A DNA stretch of 64,000 nucleotides from SHAN690 sp040221375 (GCA_040221375.1 JAVKEP010000110.1:62001-126000); one strand, 5' to 3'. Counted from the stretch's first letter, positions 1-9,962 are shown. Notes: generated from the letters alone by a model not told the origin. Made by a program: numbers and translations.

Positions 1-3000
1 CGCCGTCTGTATCCATGGTAAAGTCGCCACCTACGTTCACAGCGCAGTCGTCGCTGATGACGAGTTGGATATCATCACCGCCCGCACTGGGATTATGATC
101 TAGCAATACATCTCCAGTGACCGTCAGACTTGCGGTACTCCCAACGGAGTTTTCGCCCAAATGGAATTCCAGGTCATTTCCGTCGCTCATGGTTAGGACC
201 GCATCGCCCGTGACGTTCCACGTACTGGCATTGTCCATGTCTATCAGCAACTCTTGGTTGGTATTGTTATCCAGCGTGGCAACGAATGGACCCGTGTTTA
301 TGGTCGAATTGTTGTTCACGTCGAAAAGGAATTGTTCTCCTCCGTCGAGCTGGCTAAATATCAGGCTATCAGTGACGTCGAGCATGCCATTGGTCATCAA
401 GAAGGTGGTCAACCCACCTCCAGTAGACACGATTTCCATTTTGCCGCCGACGTTGATCTCTGAATTGGTAGCTCCCGTCGTAATGCTCAGATTATCGCCT
501 CCTTTCTTTTCGATGACAAGGTTTCCACCAATGTTTAACTCAGCGCTGGAACCATTGTTGGTGTTCAGGAAGATGTGTACATCGTCTCCTGCATCCATGT
601 CTACAAACATATCTCCGATGACGTTGATTTCAGAGGTTCCGTCGATGTCAAACTCCACGTCATCGCTTCCAGACGTATTGAAGGTGCCCACGTACAAACT
701 ATCCACCATGAGGTTGCCGCCGTCTAAATCAAAGCGCACGTCGTTGAAACCATTGTCTCTGCGAACGGATAAAAAGCCGCCGACGTTCAGGTTCCCGCCG
801 TTTAGGTCAAACTCCAAGTCATCTTCATTGGCGTCGTCGTTCATGAAAAAACTTGCATTGCCATCAACCTGCAACACGGCTGTAGCGTTATTGGTCGTGA
901 CCTCAAAGAATCCTCCGCCTTCATGGCTCGCTACCCAGTTGCGCAGAACATGGATGCTGTCGCCGGCATTGTCAACGCCCACCGTCATAGTGCCGGACCC
1001 AGGGTCTTGAGAAATGATCAAGTCCTTTTGGATTTGTATGGTCGATGCGCTTGCATTGGTAGATAAAGCTACGCTGCCGGTTCCATTGCCCTTGAGGTAG
1101 GCGTTTTCTGTCACCACAGCTCGGTTTCCGCTGTTCACTTCAAAGGATGAGGCTACGTTCCCGGCCGATTCAACGGTCAGGTTGCAGATGATGACGTCCC
1201 GATCGGTTACATCCACATTGTGGCGGATGACCACGTTGGCTCCATCGCTGGGTACAACCCCACCTCCCCACGTAGCAATTTGGTTCCAAAGCCCATTTTG
1301 AATTGTGGTCACCGCTAAGGCCTGTTCGCTTCCTACCGTGTAAAACCCGGCCGGATTGTTTTGGTTGTTGTACTCTGTCAGCAGCCAAGAGACGGATCGG
1401 GCAACAGATGAAATGCGGATTTCATCCAAGAGACCTTCGAAACGGTTAGCTGTCTCGCCCGAGGCGGTCTCACCTCCGATAGATGCGTCGCCATTGTCTG
1501 TTCCCCAGGTGCCACCGTCGGTTAAATCCACTGCGTTTTGAACCCCGTTCACATAGATGAAGCGATCCTGATTTGTACGATCAACTACCCCGGCAACGTA
1601 GTACCACGTGTTGTTAGCAATGACGTTGGAGCCATCAAGGCTAACGGTACTCATGCCACGAGAGTAAAAACGGATGCGCCCCGTACCAGGATCTCCAAGG
1701 CTGAGTGCGTAGCCCCCAGAGTTCGATTCATCATCGCAAAAAATGCGCTGACCCGTCTCTGTATTGTCCGTCGTTCGGATCCAACCTGAAATGGAAAAAT
1801 CTGTCGTGAGGTTCGGAAAGCTGCTCAATTCAATGAAGTCTCCTCCGTCAAAGCTCTGACCATCTGCTATTTTGCTGGTGGTGTTGTCTGTAGATCCGTT
1901 ATTGGTGCCATCTTCATCATTGACAGTGGCATCAAGAAAGTCATCGTGTAAATGCCAGACGGCGGCATAGTCTACCCAGGTGCACGGCGTAGAAGGGTCG
2001 GTGTAGACATCAGGATTCCCATAAAGCATGAAGAAAGTGTAGTCTACGCCGGTCGGAAGGGAAGGGATTTTGACCCATGCAACAAGCCTACCCGAAGTTG
2101 CCACATAGGTTTCGATCTGGTGGTCCAGGGGCACCAAATTTTCATCCGTAAAAACGATGTCCCAACCGTTTGCATTTTCTACGTTGCCACCGTTGGCTGT
2201 GGTGCGGAGGTCGTTGTCAGTGAAACTGACCAATACGGGAAAGTCCGTGTGAGCAGAAGACCCCGCCACGTCGGAATTGTCAATGGTAATGGTCTTTTTA
2301 TATCCTGAATTGCATACTGGAACAATCGGGGCAAGCGTGCCCGCTACCTCTGCGCCAACGCTATAGAAGGTTGATGGGCTGTTTTGATTCTCGTACTCCG
2401 TAGCGATCCAAGCTGCGTTGCGCACCGTGTTGGATATCCGTACCTCGTCGATTTCGCCGTCCATCCAGTAGTTGGTAGATCCATTCCAATAATAGCGACC
2501 TATTTCAACATCTCTTGCATTGGTAAAAATGGGGCCGAGAGCCGTTGAAGTCGAACCTTCTTCTGTGCCGTTCAAATAGACTTTGCATATCGATGTTCCG
2601 TCCGTGACGTATTCATAGGTGGCGACCATGTAGTACCACGTATTCGTACTCAACGTTGTGGTGGAGTATACTTCCGTTCGGGTCGCCGAGACATTGTTTT
2701 TGAAGAGCTCAATCTTTAATTCGTTGTTGCTCTCCATCATAAAAACAAATCCCCGGTCGTTGCCGGCGCCTTCGCCTTGTTTAGAAAGCAAGGGTTGTCG
2801 CACACTGAGGTTGTCAACGTTGATCCAACCGCTTAAGGTAAAATCATCAGGACTGCCAGAACTGAGTGCGGGTACATCGCCGTTCCAATTGGCGTCTGTG
2901 CGCAAAACATATTGTGTACTGCCATTAAAGCTTCGGGCATTGGCGATTTTTCCTCCGGCGCTCGTAGTCCCTGTATTGCTTCCGTCATTGGCGAAGGAAG

Positions 3001-3463
3001 TGCCATCGGTCACCGCGTTGTGGAGATGCCAAACGGCTTGATAGTTATCGTCCCATGTTTCTGTTGTGGAAGGGTTGGATGTTACTTGATTGTTTCCATA
3101 CAGCATCCGAATCTGCGTATCGAAATCAGAATACAATACTGGAATCCGAACCCAAGCTTGGTAGGTTCCCGAAGCTGCAGTATACCGTTCAATTTGGTGC
3201 GCTAACTGCTGGCCCGAACCTGCATCCACGAAAACGATGTCGTATCCGTTCGCATTGGTCACATCGCCGCCGTTGGCTACGGTGCGTAGGTCGTTGTCTA
3301 CGAGGCTCACAAGCACGGGAAAATCGAGCAATGGACCGTAGCCACTGACCCTTTCATGATCGATCGTTATGGTCTTGGAAAAGCCGTATCCGCAGGATTG
3401 ACTGTGGGCTCCCAGGGAGCAGCCAAGCAGCAATAAAAAAATGAGTTGAAGCCTACTTAACAT
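1..3463 (-). CDS. Secreted DUF2341/LamG repeat protein, 3' end outside window
   Basis: An uninterrupted reading frame starts at ATG 3463 and is still open at base 1 (about 1154 codons seen), so the C-terminus is missing. It begins with a signal peptide (MLSRLQLIFLLLLGCSLGAHS). Two DUF2341-plus-LamG units follow, roughly residues 30-330 and 384-690. Each DUF2341 part has the pattern 'DFPVLVSLxDNDLRTxANGGxVxNANGxDIVF' in spaced form. Each LamG part carries 'FTLSGWI' or 'FSISGWI' and ends near 'EVRIS/EIRIS...EYxNQN'. From about residue 700 onward there are degenerate 20-25 residue repeats rich in Asn, Gly and Asp ('DGGNLxV', 'VxGDxxxxxxDGDD'), which look like a beta-solenoid. LamG domains commonly bind carbohydrate. 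A T9SS sorting domain is likely in the missing part. Function is inferred to be surface adhesion or polysaccharide binding. Confidence 0.85.
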   Translation of the reverse strand, partial: MLSRLQLIFLLLLGCSLGAHSQSCGYGFSKTITIDHERVSGYGPLLDFPVLVSLVDNDLRTVANGGDVTNANGYDIVFVDAGSGQQLAHQIERYTAASGTYQAWVRIPVLYSDFDTQIRMLYGNNQVTSNPSTTETWDDNYQAVWHLHNAVTDGTSFANDGSNTGTTSAGGKIANARSFNGSTQYVLRTDANWNGDVPALSSGSPDDFTLSGWINVDNLSVRQPLLSKQGEGAGNDRGFVFMMESNNELKIELFKNNVSATRTEVYSTTTLSTNTWYYMVATYEYVTDGTSICKVYLNGTEEGSTSTALGPIFTNARDVEIGRYYWNGSTNYWMDGEIDEVRISNTVRNAAWIATEYENQNSPSTFYSVGAEVAGTLAPIVPVCNSGYKKTITIDNSDVAGSSAHTDFPVLVSFTDNDLRTTANGGNVENANGWDIVFTDENLVPLDHQIETYVATSGRLVAWVKIPSLPTGVDYTFFMLYGNPDVYTDPSTPCTWVDYAAVWHLHDDFLDATVNDEDGTNNGSTDNTTSKIADGQSFDGGDFIELSSFPNLTTDFSISGWIRTTDNTETGQRIFCDDESNSGGYALSLGDPGTGRIRFYSRGMSTVSLDGSNVIANNTWYYVAGVVDRTNQDRFIYVNGVQNAVDLTDGGTWGTDNGDASIGGETASGETANRFEGLLDEIRISSVARSVSWLLTEYNNQNNPAGFYTVGSEQALAVTTIQNGLWNQIATWGGGVVPSDGANVVIRHNVDVTDRDVIICNLTVESAGNVASSFEVNSGNRAVVTENAYLKGNGTGSVALSTNASASTIQIQKDLIISQDPGSGTMTVGVDNAGDSIHVLRNWVASHEGGGFFEVTTNNATAVLQVDGNASFFMNDDANEDDLEFDLNGGNLNVGGFLSVRRDNGFNDVRFDLDGGNLMVDSLYVGTFNTSGSDDVEFDIDGTSEINVIGDMFVDMDAGDDVHIFLNTNNGSSAELNIGGNLVIEKKGGDNLSITTGATNSEINVGGKMEIVSTGGGLTTFLMTNGMLDVTDSLIFSQLDGGEQFLFDVNNNSTINTGPFVATLDNNTNQELLIDMDNASTWNVTGDAVLTMSDGNDLEFHLGENSVGSTASLTVTGDVLLDHNPSAGGDDIQLVISDDCAVNVGGDFTMDTDG

Positions 3464-3807
3464 AGAACTTGGGCTTAAGGTGAAGCCTCCTATCTCAAGA
3501 GGTGGATGCACAAAATTCACAGGATTCGCATGAGGTCTGCATGTATAGTTGCATCAAATACACCATTTACTAACGAATTTAACTTATCGCGGCCATTGTT
3601 CGACGCATGATAATTATCTAATCATGAAATGAACCAAGAAAAGTTGAGACTCGATGACAGCTCTTATCCCGGAGCCCGTATTGGTAAAACTGCCGGCGGA
3701 ACGCGCATTACCCAAAAACTGAATATCCCGTCCGTTTCCTAGTTCTTAGTATTTCCTGCGGAAGCTGTGTTGTACTTTGGGGGTCTAATTTTGTAAGCGA
3801 ATTCAGC
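3464..3807. other. Divergent intergenic region
   Basis: This 344-base gap separates two divergently transcribed secreted-protein genes and should hold both promoters. Near the right gene, TACTTTG (3773-3779) and TAATTTTG (3786-3793) both resemble the Bacteroidetes -7 box (TAnnTTTG), but no well-spaced TTG is seen upstream. A small inverted repeat lies around 3606-3626 (catgataattatctaatcatg). I see no convincing small gene or tRNA here. Confidence 0.4.
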
Positions 3808-6800
3808 ATGCTCAATGCGAACCTACATAATCCGAGAATAAAGCGTTTAACACGCGTATGCTTGTCAGTGGTCATCGGAATGCTGCTGAACGGACTTCCA
3901 ACCCAAGCCCAGCGCTACCGTTACGAGGAGGCCAACAAAGACGGTCAACTCACCCCATCCGTCGCGGCTAACTGTAATCCAGCTACCGCAGCGGCTGAGT
4001 TGAACGTCAACAATACCCGAGCGCTCATCCAAAGCGGGGGAGACATGTGGTGGGACTTTAACAACTCGCGCTATGAAATTCCGAAGGGATCCGGTAAGGT
4101 GGCATTGTTTGCGGGCTCTTTGTGGCTCGCGGGGAAAGACGTTTCTGGCCAATTTAAAGTAGCCGCATTGCGCTACCGACAGCTCGGTAACGATTATTGG
4201 ACGGGGCCATTGAGCACGGTTACCGTGGAAGTTGACGCTCAGACCTGCGAAGACTACGACCGGCATTGGGAGACTTCGCGCTCCATGGTCTCCCAGTTTT
4301 CGGGATGGTGGGAAGCAGGTCAGTTTGACCAAGAAAACGGAACCACGACACAAGCAGACCTCTTTCCCGGATACTCCATTCCGACGGTCATCGAAGAATG
4401 GCCGGCGCACGGCAGAAACTTTGCCCCATACGACGAGGATTATTACCTGGCTCCCTTCTATGATCGAGACGGAGATGGGAAGTATGACCCGCTCGGTTCG
4501 GGGGACTATCCTGGCTATGTTTTGGTAGGGAAGAGTGACTGCAGCAGAAGGATCAAGGACGTTTATGGTGATCAAAATATTTGGTGGGTGTTCAATGACA
4601 AAGGCAACGTTCATACCGAATCGGGTGGACAATCGATCGGCATGGAGATACGCGCCCAAGCCTTTGCTTTTGCCACAACCGATGAGGTGAATAACATGAC
4701 CTTTTATAATTACGAGTTGGTAAACCGCTCTACCTTCGAGCTTTCGGAGACCTATTTCGGCCAATGGGTGGATGTGGCTTTGGGGAACCCCTTCGATGAT
4801 TTTGTCGGAGTTGATGTAAGAAGAGGGCTGGGCTATGCATTCAATGGGGACGATGATGACGCCGATAACGGCGGATACCTTGGCTATGGTAGAAACCCAG
4901 CAGCCATCGGAGTGGATTTTTTTCAAGGACCCTTTCAAGAGAACGATGGCAAGGACAACTGCTTATGCGACGACTTAAGTTCGGCTCGTTTAGACGACGG
5001 TATTGTCTACAAGGGTCAAGGAGCCGGCTATGGCGATGGAATCATCGACAATGAACGCTATGGCATGCGCAGGTTTCTCTACCACAACAATACCGGCGGC
5101 CCGAACGGTGACCCTCAAAATTCGACCGACTATTATCAATTCCTCGGAGGGATTTGGAAAGATGGAACCGTCATGACCTTTGGCGGCAACGGCTACAACC
5201 CCACGGATCCCAACGCCATTCCTGCAGGATACATGTTTCCCGGTGACACGGATCCCTTGAATTGGGGAACGAATGGAGTGGCCCCTCCCGAGGATTTGAC
5301 GCCGTGGACCGAAGTTTCAGCCAACAATGTACCGAGTGATCGAAGGTTCGTACAATCTGCCGGACCCTTCCGTTTGGGACCGGGTGCGGTCAACAACATA
5401 ACCGTGGGCGTAGTTTGGATGCAAGCTACTTCAGGTGGAAGGTTGCAGTCGGTGGCTGACATGCGTGTGGCGGACGATAAGACACAAGCCCTTTTCGACG
5501 CGTGTTTTGAGATACTCGATGGGCCGGATGCGCCAGAGGTGGCAGTACAGGAATTAGATAGAGAGGTGATACTCATATTGTCTAACCCAATCACATCAAA
5601 CAACTACAACGAAGGTTATTTCAGCGTCGACCCCTTTCTCGCGGCCCCTGATTCAGTGGATTCGGATGGCGATGGAAAGTACGACCTGCGACTGACCGAA
5701 GCGGAAAAGGTTCTTTTTTCCAGCTATCGCTTTGAGGGATATCTAGTCTACCAGCTGAAGGATCAATCGGTTGGAACCAATGACTTGACCGATCCGGACA
5801 AGGCAAGACTGGTGGCCCAAGTAGACCTGGCCAACGAAGTGGACCGATTGATCAACTATGAGTTTAATTCCCAAATTGGGCAGGATGTGCCCTCGCTAAA
5901 AGTGGATGGCGAGAACGAGGGAATTCGGCACAGCTTTCAAGTAAAAGAAGACCTTTTTTCAACCACCGACGCACGATTGATCAATCATAAGACCTACTAC
6001 TATATGGCGGTTGCCTATGCCTATAATCGCTACGGCGACGGCGCTGGGAACCTCCAATATATTGACGGAGTGTACGACCCCTCTTCCGACCCGCCGAGGT
6101 TAGAAGGGCAGAAAATTACCTTCCTTCCGAGTCGAAAGTCGCCCTCGGGTGCCGTACGCGTAGTTGAGGCCATTCCCCACAAAACCGAAATTGAGTACGA
6201 CGGGGTCATCCTCAATGCTGGGTACGGAGATGGGATTGAAATTGAACGCGTTGAGGGTCGTGGCAACGGCGGCGGTTTTGTGAATATCCAGCCCCGCTAC
6301 CTCGATTCTGTGTTGGTGGCGTTGGCAGAAAAGCCCGATGAATGGACGACCCCAGATTTGACCTTTGAGGCGGGGAATGGCCCCATTGCGCTGAAGGTGG
6401 TAGACCCGTTGATCATTCCTCCTGGAGACTTTACCATTCAGTTTGTTGACACTACACGCGATCAGAATGAGTACAACCTATCGTGGCTGTTGTACGAACG
6501 AAATTCCACAACCCCAATCGACACGATTCACGCAGAACAGACCATTCGTCAAGCCAACGAACAAATTCTGTTTGACCTCGGACTTTCATTGACGGTGGGT
6601 CCTGGTTTCCCCGGATTGGATCCTAGGGCAGTAAACAACGGATTTGTAGGGTTTGACATCGAATTTGATGATGAGTCGGATCAATGGCTCAGCGGCATCG
6701 TGGATGTAGATGCCTCGCCGATTCAGAATTGGATCAAATCCGGATCGTACTTTCTAAAAAAACTACCTAATTTCCAACCGGTGCACGGCGACGCATGCTT

Positions 6801-8370
6801 AGACGCGGCGTGCAACACGTTCATGGACCCCGACGAACATTGGGAAAACATCGTAGGACGAACGTGGAGCCCGTTTTGCCTAGCTTCCTATGACACGGCT
6901 CATCCGATCCCACTGTTTCCTACTGCGGGTGGAAAGGCAACGTTTTTCGCGAAAAATCTAGTGATCCAAGCTGGCTTGGATAGGGTGCCAAGTGTAGATG
7001 TAGTTTTCACCACGGATAGAGCACTATGGACGCGCGTGCCGGTGCTCGAGGCAGAAGACAATGCCGTACTAACGGAAGGTGGAACCGTGCGCGGAGAAAT
7101 ACGAAGGGCATTGTCTGTGGATAAATCAGGCCGCAACCAGCTCGACCCTGAGTGCAACATTGATGAGGCTACCGCTGGTGGCACACAAACACTGGCTTCC
7201 GTGTTAGATGAGCTTCCCCAGCTTGCCAAGGATCATTATGCATCCCTGATTTCAGAGGAGAGCGAACTTGAACTCGAAGACCTTTCGGTGGGAATGGGAT
7301 GGTTTCCTGGCTATGCGGTGGACGTGGAAACGGGACAACGACTGAACATGGCGTTTGCCGAAAACTCATGGCTGGGCAGCGAGAACGGCAGCGACATGCA
7401 ATGGAATCCGACAGACAAACTCACCGAACCCTTGTTCAACGAATTGCGTTTCGGGGGCATGCACATGGTGTACGTATTTCGGGAGAATCTTGAGGATGGA
7501 CCTACGCTAAAAGACCAGACGCAATTGATGCCCGCCTATGACATGGGTGATTTTTCGTTCAACAATCTGGTTACGTTTGATCGCACAGCGTCGGGTGCTC
7601 TGTTTGACCCTAACCATGTGCAGTACAAGCGCTACATGGCGGTCATGCGGGCGGGTGCTTGGGTTGGCTACCCTGTATTGGCTGAAGGGGCGCAGCTTTG
7701 GGGAGTGAGCGGCAGCAACCACGTCACCATAAGACTTCGCTCATCGAGGCCGTATCGGCCCTATTCACCCTCCTTGGATGTGGTGGATATTTCCAGGGTT
7801 TCCGAAGGATCATCGTACTATGTTTCCAATGGAGAAATAGAAGTTGATCAGTACCTGGTTTCGAATGGAGACACTTCCATAGAGAGTGTGTCATTTTACA
7901 AGGGTCAGGCATTCACTGCCATTGCCGATGGGAGAAATGCATTCAGCCAAGATATACGCTTGGTAGAAACGGTAAATCACGGCTGGCCGTTGTACAACTT
8001 CAGCACGAGAAAGGTGGCTCCGACAATCAACACAAGCATTGGCGAAGAAGCGCTGAATGAAATTAAGGCCGTACCGAATCCGTATTATGCTTACAGCGCC
8101 TATGAGTTTGTACGATTGGAGCAATTGGTGAAGATCATCAACCTACCGAAAACGTGCACCATTAGCATATTCACCATAAACGGCACCTTGGTCAGAACCT
8201 ACCGAAAAGATGACGCCACTACCACCAGTGTGGATTGGGACCTCAAGAACCAAGACAACATCAACATCGCCAGCGGCCTCTACGTCATTCATGTTGACGC
8301 TCCGGGATTGGGCGAAAAAGTGATCAAGTGGTTTGGTGTCTTACGCCCTGTGGACTTGAATTCATTTTAA
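3808..8370 (+). CDS. Giant secreted T9SS C-terminal-target protein (1520 aa)
   Basis: The first 35 residues form a signal peptide ending near 'LPTQAQ'. The body is Asp/Gly/Tyr-rich, with Ca-binding-like DxDxDG motifs ('DRDGDGKYDP' near residue 225 and 'DSDGDGKYDL' near 617). The last ~90 residues ('AVPNPYYAYSAYE...', then 'ISIFTINGTLVRTY', 'IASGLYVIHVDAPG') form a type A T9SS sorting domain. A short conserved-looking tail (GVLRPVDLNSF) follows it. Such proteins are exported by SecYEG, then moved across the outer membrane by T9SS and usually anchored on the cell surface. No catalytic domain is recognisable, so the specific role is unknown. It stands alone, with no operon partner in reach. Confidence 0.85.
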   Translation: MLNANLHNPRIKRLTRVCLSVVIGMLLNGLPTQAQRYRYEEANKDGQLTPSVAANCNPATAAAELNVNNTRALIQSGGDMWWDFNNSRYEIPKGSGKVALFAGSLWLAGKDVSGQFKVAALRYRQLGNDYWTGPLSTVTVEVDAQTCEDYDRHWETSRSMVSQFSGWWEAGQFDQENGTTTQADLFPGYSIPTVIEEWPAHGRNFAPYDEDYYLAPFYDRDGDGKYDPLGSGDYPGYVLVGKSDCSRRIKDVYGDQNIWWVFNDKGNVHTESGGQSIGMEIRAQAFAFATTDEVNNMTFYNYELVNRSTFELSETYFGQWVDVALGNPFDDFVGVDVRRGLGYAFNGDDDDADNGGYLGYGRNPAAIGVDFFQGPFQENDGKDNCLCDDLSSARLDDGIVYKGQGAGYGDGIIDNERYGMRRFLYHNNTGGPNGDPQNSTDYYQFLGGIWKDGTVMTFGGNGYNPTDPNAIPAGYMFPGDTDPLNWGTNGVAPPEDLTPWTEVSANNVPSDRRFVQSAGPFRLGPGAVNNITVGVVWMQATSGGRLQSVADMRVADDKTQALFDACFEILDGPDAPEVAVQELDREVILILSNPITSNNYNEGYFSVDPFLAAPDSVDSDGDGKYDLRLTEAEKVLFSSYRFEGYLVYQLKDQSVGTNDLTDPDKARLVAQVDLANEVDRLINYEFNSQIGQDVPSLKVDGENEGIRHSFQVKEDLFSTTDARLINHKTYYYMAVAYAYNRYGDGAGNLQYIDGVYDPSSDPPRLEGQKITFLPSRKSPSGAVRVVEAIPHKTEIEYDGVILNAGYGDGIEIERVEGRGNGGGFVNIQPRYLDSVLVALAEKPDEWTTPDLTFEAGNGPIALKVVDPLIIPPGDFTIQFVDTTRDQNEYNLSWLLYERNSTTPIDTIHAEQTIRQANEQILFDLGLSLTVGPGFPGLDPRAVNNGFVGFDIEFDDESDQWLSGIVDVDASPIQNWIKSGSYFLKKLPNFQPVHGDACLDAACNTFMDPDEHWENIVGRTWSPFCLASYDTAHPIPLFPTAGGKATFFAKNLVIQAGLDRVPSVDVVFTTDRALWTRVPVLEAEDNAVLTEGGTVRGEIRRALSVDKSGRNQLDPECNIDEATAGGTQTLASVLDELPQLAKDHYASLISEESELELEDLSVGMGWFPGYAVDVETGQRLNMAFAENSWLGSENGSDMQWNPTDKLTEPLFNELRFGGMHMVYVFRENLEDGPTLKDQTQLMPAYDMGDFSFNNLVTFDRTASGALFDPNHVQYKRYMAVMRAGAWVGYPVLAEGAQLWGVSGSNHVTIRLRSSRPYRPYSPSLDVVDISRVSEGSSYYVSNGEIEVDQYLVSNGDTSIESVSFYKGQAFTAIADGRNAFSQDIRLVETVNHGWPLYNFSTRKVAPTINTSIGEEALNEIKAVPNPYYAYSAYEFVRLEQLVKIINLPKTCTISIFTINGTLVRTYRKDDATTTSVDWDLKNQDNINIASGLYVIHVDAPGLGEKVIKWFGVLRPVDLNSF

Positions 8371-8505
8371 GCCGGAGGAAACAATGCCTCGTGGGTTATG
8401 CATTGACATTCATGGATTGTGCGATGCCATTTATGAACTCGGTCTGACTTCTTGTAACCTACAAGACTCAGGCGCGTATCTTATTTCATATCTAAAAGGC
8501 TACGT

Positions 8506-8928
8506 ATGAAAACGATTTACCTATTTCTTATTTCCTTTTTTTTGGTTGGACTTGCAGATGCTCAGGAGACCTACAACTACTCAAAGGTGGATTTTAATGA
8601 GACAAACGAAACGGCTGTAATCAATGCCGTGGAGGACGCCCCAGACAACCTTGGTGCGAATTTCGAGGCTAGCAAGCATTACTACAATCAAGGCGTTGGA
8701 ATCATAGAAACACTTGACTGTGAGGCTGCTTTTGACGCACTTTATGCAAAACAAGAGGAAGTTGAAGCCATGTTTACCAAGGCACTCCCATACGCTAAAA
8801 AGGTGCACAGCCTAGACGCCAAGAATGCAAAGGTGATCAAGATGCTAGAAGGGATCTACTTCGGATTGAACGACTTGGAAATGTCTAGATACTACGGCAG
8901 CCTTTTGGCTGAACTGGACGCTGAGTAA
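8506..8928 (+). CDS. Small secreted TPR-like protein (140 aa)
   Basis: Residues 1-19 are a signal peptide (ends 'LVGLADAQ'). The rest is mostly helical, with 'YYNQGVGIIE', 'AMFTKALPYAKKVHSLDAKN' and 'LEGIYFGLNDLEMSRYYGSLLAEL'. That is a single TPR-like hairpin followed by a second half-repeat, a pattern common in short periplasmic Bacteroidetes proteins. It could be a fragment-sized member of a longer TPR family. Partners are unknown. It is followed directly by the structured element at 8947-9028. Confidence 0.7.
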   Translation: MKTIYLFLISFFLVGLADAQETYNYSKVDFNETNETAVINAVEDAPDNLGANFEASKHYYNQGVGIIETLDCEAAFDALYAKQEEVEAMFTKALPYAKKVHSLDAKNAKVIKMLEGIYFGLNDLEMSRYYGSLLAELDAE

Positions 8929-8946
8929 GTCGGTGAGAACGATGAC

Positions 8947-9028
8947 GCGTGAGGGATCGCAGCGGCATCCCATGCAGAGCATGGAATACAGCGGAGAGCC
9001 CGACCGTAGCCGAAGGCGCAGGGCACGC
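8947..9028 (+). ncRNA. Candidate structured RNA / 3' element
   Basis: The sequence folds on paper into a closed three-stem structure. GCGTG (8947-8951) pairs with CACGC (9024-9028). CCATGC-AGA-GCATGG forms a perfect 6-bp hairpin (8970-8984). GCCC (8998-9001) can pair with GGGC (9021-9024), enclosing GCC-GAA-GGC (9009-9017). Unpaired segments 'GCAGCGGCATC' and 'ATACAGCGGAGA' flank the first hairpin. It lies between the stop of the gene ending at 8928 and the convergent gene ending at 9042, and is visibly more GC-rich than its surroundings. I recall similar 'AGCGGcATCC ... AGCGGA-AGC' elements behind genes in flavobacterial genomes but cannot name a family. The strand is uncertain because stems read in both directions. 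Confidence 0.5.
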
Positions 9029-9041
9029 CCACATTACATGG

Positions 9042-9857
9042 TCAATGAATCACCTGCATTCGCTTTCGGTCGATCAAATGACCGTCAACCCAAAGGGCAT
9101 AGAAATACATACCGGATGGAAATCCCGTGTTCAAGGCGAGTTGACCAACCTGGTTTCTCAATGCGCTGGCAGCGATTTCGTTCCCGAGCAGGTCGTACAC
9201 TTTTATGATACCGGTTCCTTCTGAGAAAGCGTAGGGAATGTTTGTTGTGAAATGAGCGGGGTTGGGATAATTCTGGCCCAATCCGCTGGTGTTTGAGTTT
9301 ACATCTGAGACAGAAAGCGGAACGTATTGACCATGGAATAATTCGAAGCTGTCTCCATCAACGATTGCGATGTATGTCCCATTCCATGTCATAAACAGCG
9401 TATCAATCGGTGTCACGTTGGCCACTACGGTCATGGTTTGAGCGGTATTGGCAGAATCCCCTTCCTGATAAATGATTGCCGAACTTACATGCATGCCTGA
9501 ATCTTCTGCGTGCAGGCTCCAGATGTGATGATACATTTCAATTTCTTCACCCGCCTCAAGGGTAAACGTGTTAGAGCGTTGAGTGTATGGCCAACAAACG
9601 AAAATGGCCTCGCACATATAGTCTTGCCAGAGGTTGTCTACTTGGTTAGGGTGTTTGGAGTCTGATGTATCGTGGGTAAGCATCCATGTCACCTGTACGT
9701 CGTTGACGGTGTCTTGATTCTTGATCACATATTCGAATCCAATGTCATCAAGTGAGTACCCGCTCTTCACGGAGTCAGAATGCCATTCGATGGACAATTG
9801 TCCCATCATTAAGCAGGGAATCATTAGCAGCATGACCAAGGAAGCAAGAAATTTCAT
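9042..9857 (-). CDS. Secreted T9SS protein, tandem paralogue 1 (271 aa)
   Basis: The start is placed at ATG 9857 because it gives a clean signal peptide (MKFLASLVMLLMIPCLMMGQ). An earlier in-frame start would add a hydrophilic leader. Residues ~22-150 form a domain shared with the next gene upstream: 'IEWHSDSVKSG', 'DIGFEYVIKNQ', 'WQDYMCEAIFVCWP', 'SNTFTLEAGEEIEMYHH'. The C-terminus ('NYPNPAHFTTNIPYAF...DLLGNEI...FPSGMYFYALWVDG') is a type A T9SS sorting domain. The two Cys in the MCE..VCWP segment may form a disulfide. Function is unknown. Confidence 0.8.
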   Translation of the reverse strand: MKFLASLVMLLMIPCLMMGQLSIEWHSDSVKSGYSLDDIGFEYVIKNQDTVNDVQVTWMLTHDTSDSKHPNQVDNLWQDYMCEAIFVCWPYTQRSNTFTLEAGEEIEMYHHIWSLHAEDSGMHVSSAIIYQEGDSANTAQTMTVVANVTPIDTLFMTWNGTYIAIVDGDSFELFHGQYVPLSVSDVNSNTSGLGQNYPNPAHFTTNIPYAFSEGTGIIKVYDLLGNEIAASALRNQVGQLALNTGFPSGMYFYALWVDGHLIDRKRMQVIH

Positions 9858-9913
9858 GGCAGGTTTGTTTACACTCTGAACGAATATGCTCGGCAATAGG
9901 TTGGTTTGGACAT

Positions 9914-9943
9914 AAAAAAAGCCCGCCAAAAAAGCGAGCTTTT
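9914..9943 (-). terminator. Rho-independent terminator between tandem paralogues
   Basis: On the minus strand AAAGCTCGC pairs with GCGGGCTTT across a T-rich loop and is followed by a run of seven T. It lies about 20 bases past the stop of the 9963-10682 gene, so the two paralogues are probably transcribed separately. Confidence 0.7.
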
Positions 9944-9962
9944 GAATTTCTTGAGGGCGGTT

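Noticed and set aside
117..1010. Long plus-strand open frame
   Set aside because: It is the antisense shadow of the large minus-strand DUF2341/LamG gene, which reads without a stop from 3463 to the window edge.
3865..4938. 357-codon minus-strand open frame
   Set aside because: It lies fully inside the 1520-residue T9SS gene, lacks a coherent domain, and the plus frame has a signal peptide and sorting domain.
8933..9224. Overlapping plus-strand frames after the TPR-like gene
   Set aside because: They run through the structured element and antisense into the T9SS paralogue; composition is Arg-rich and shadow-like.
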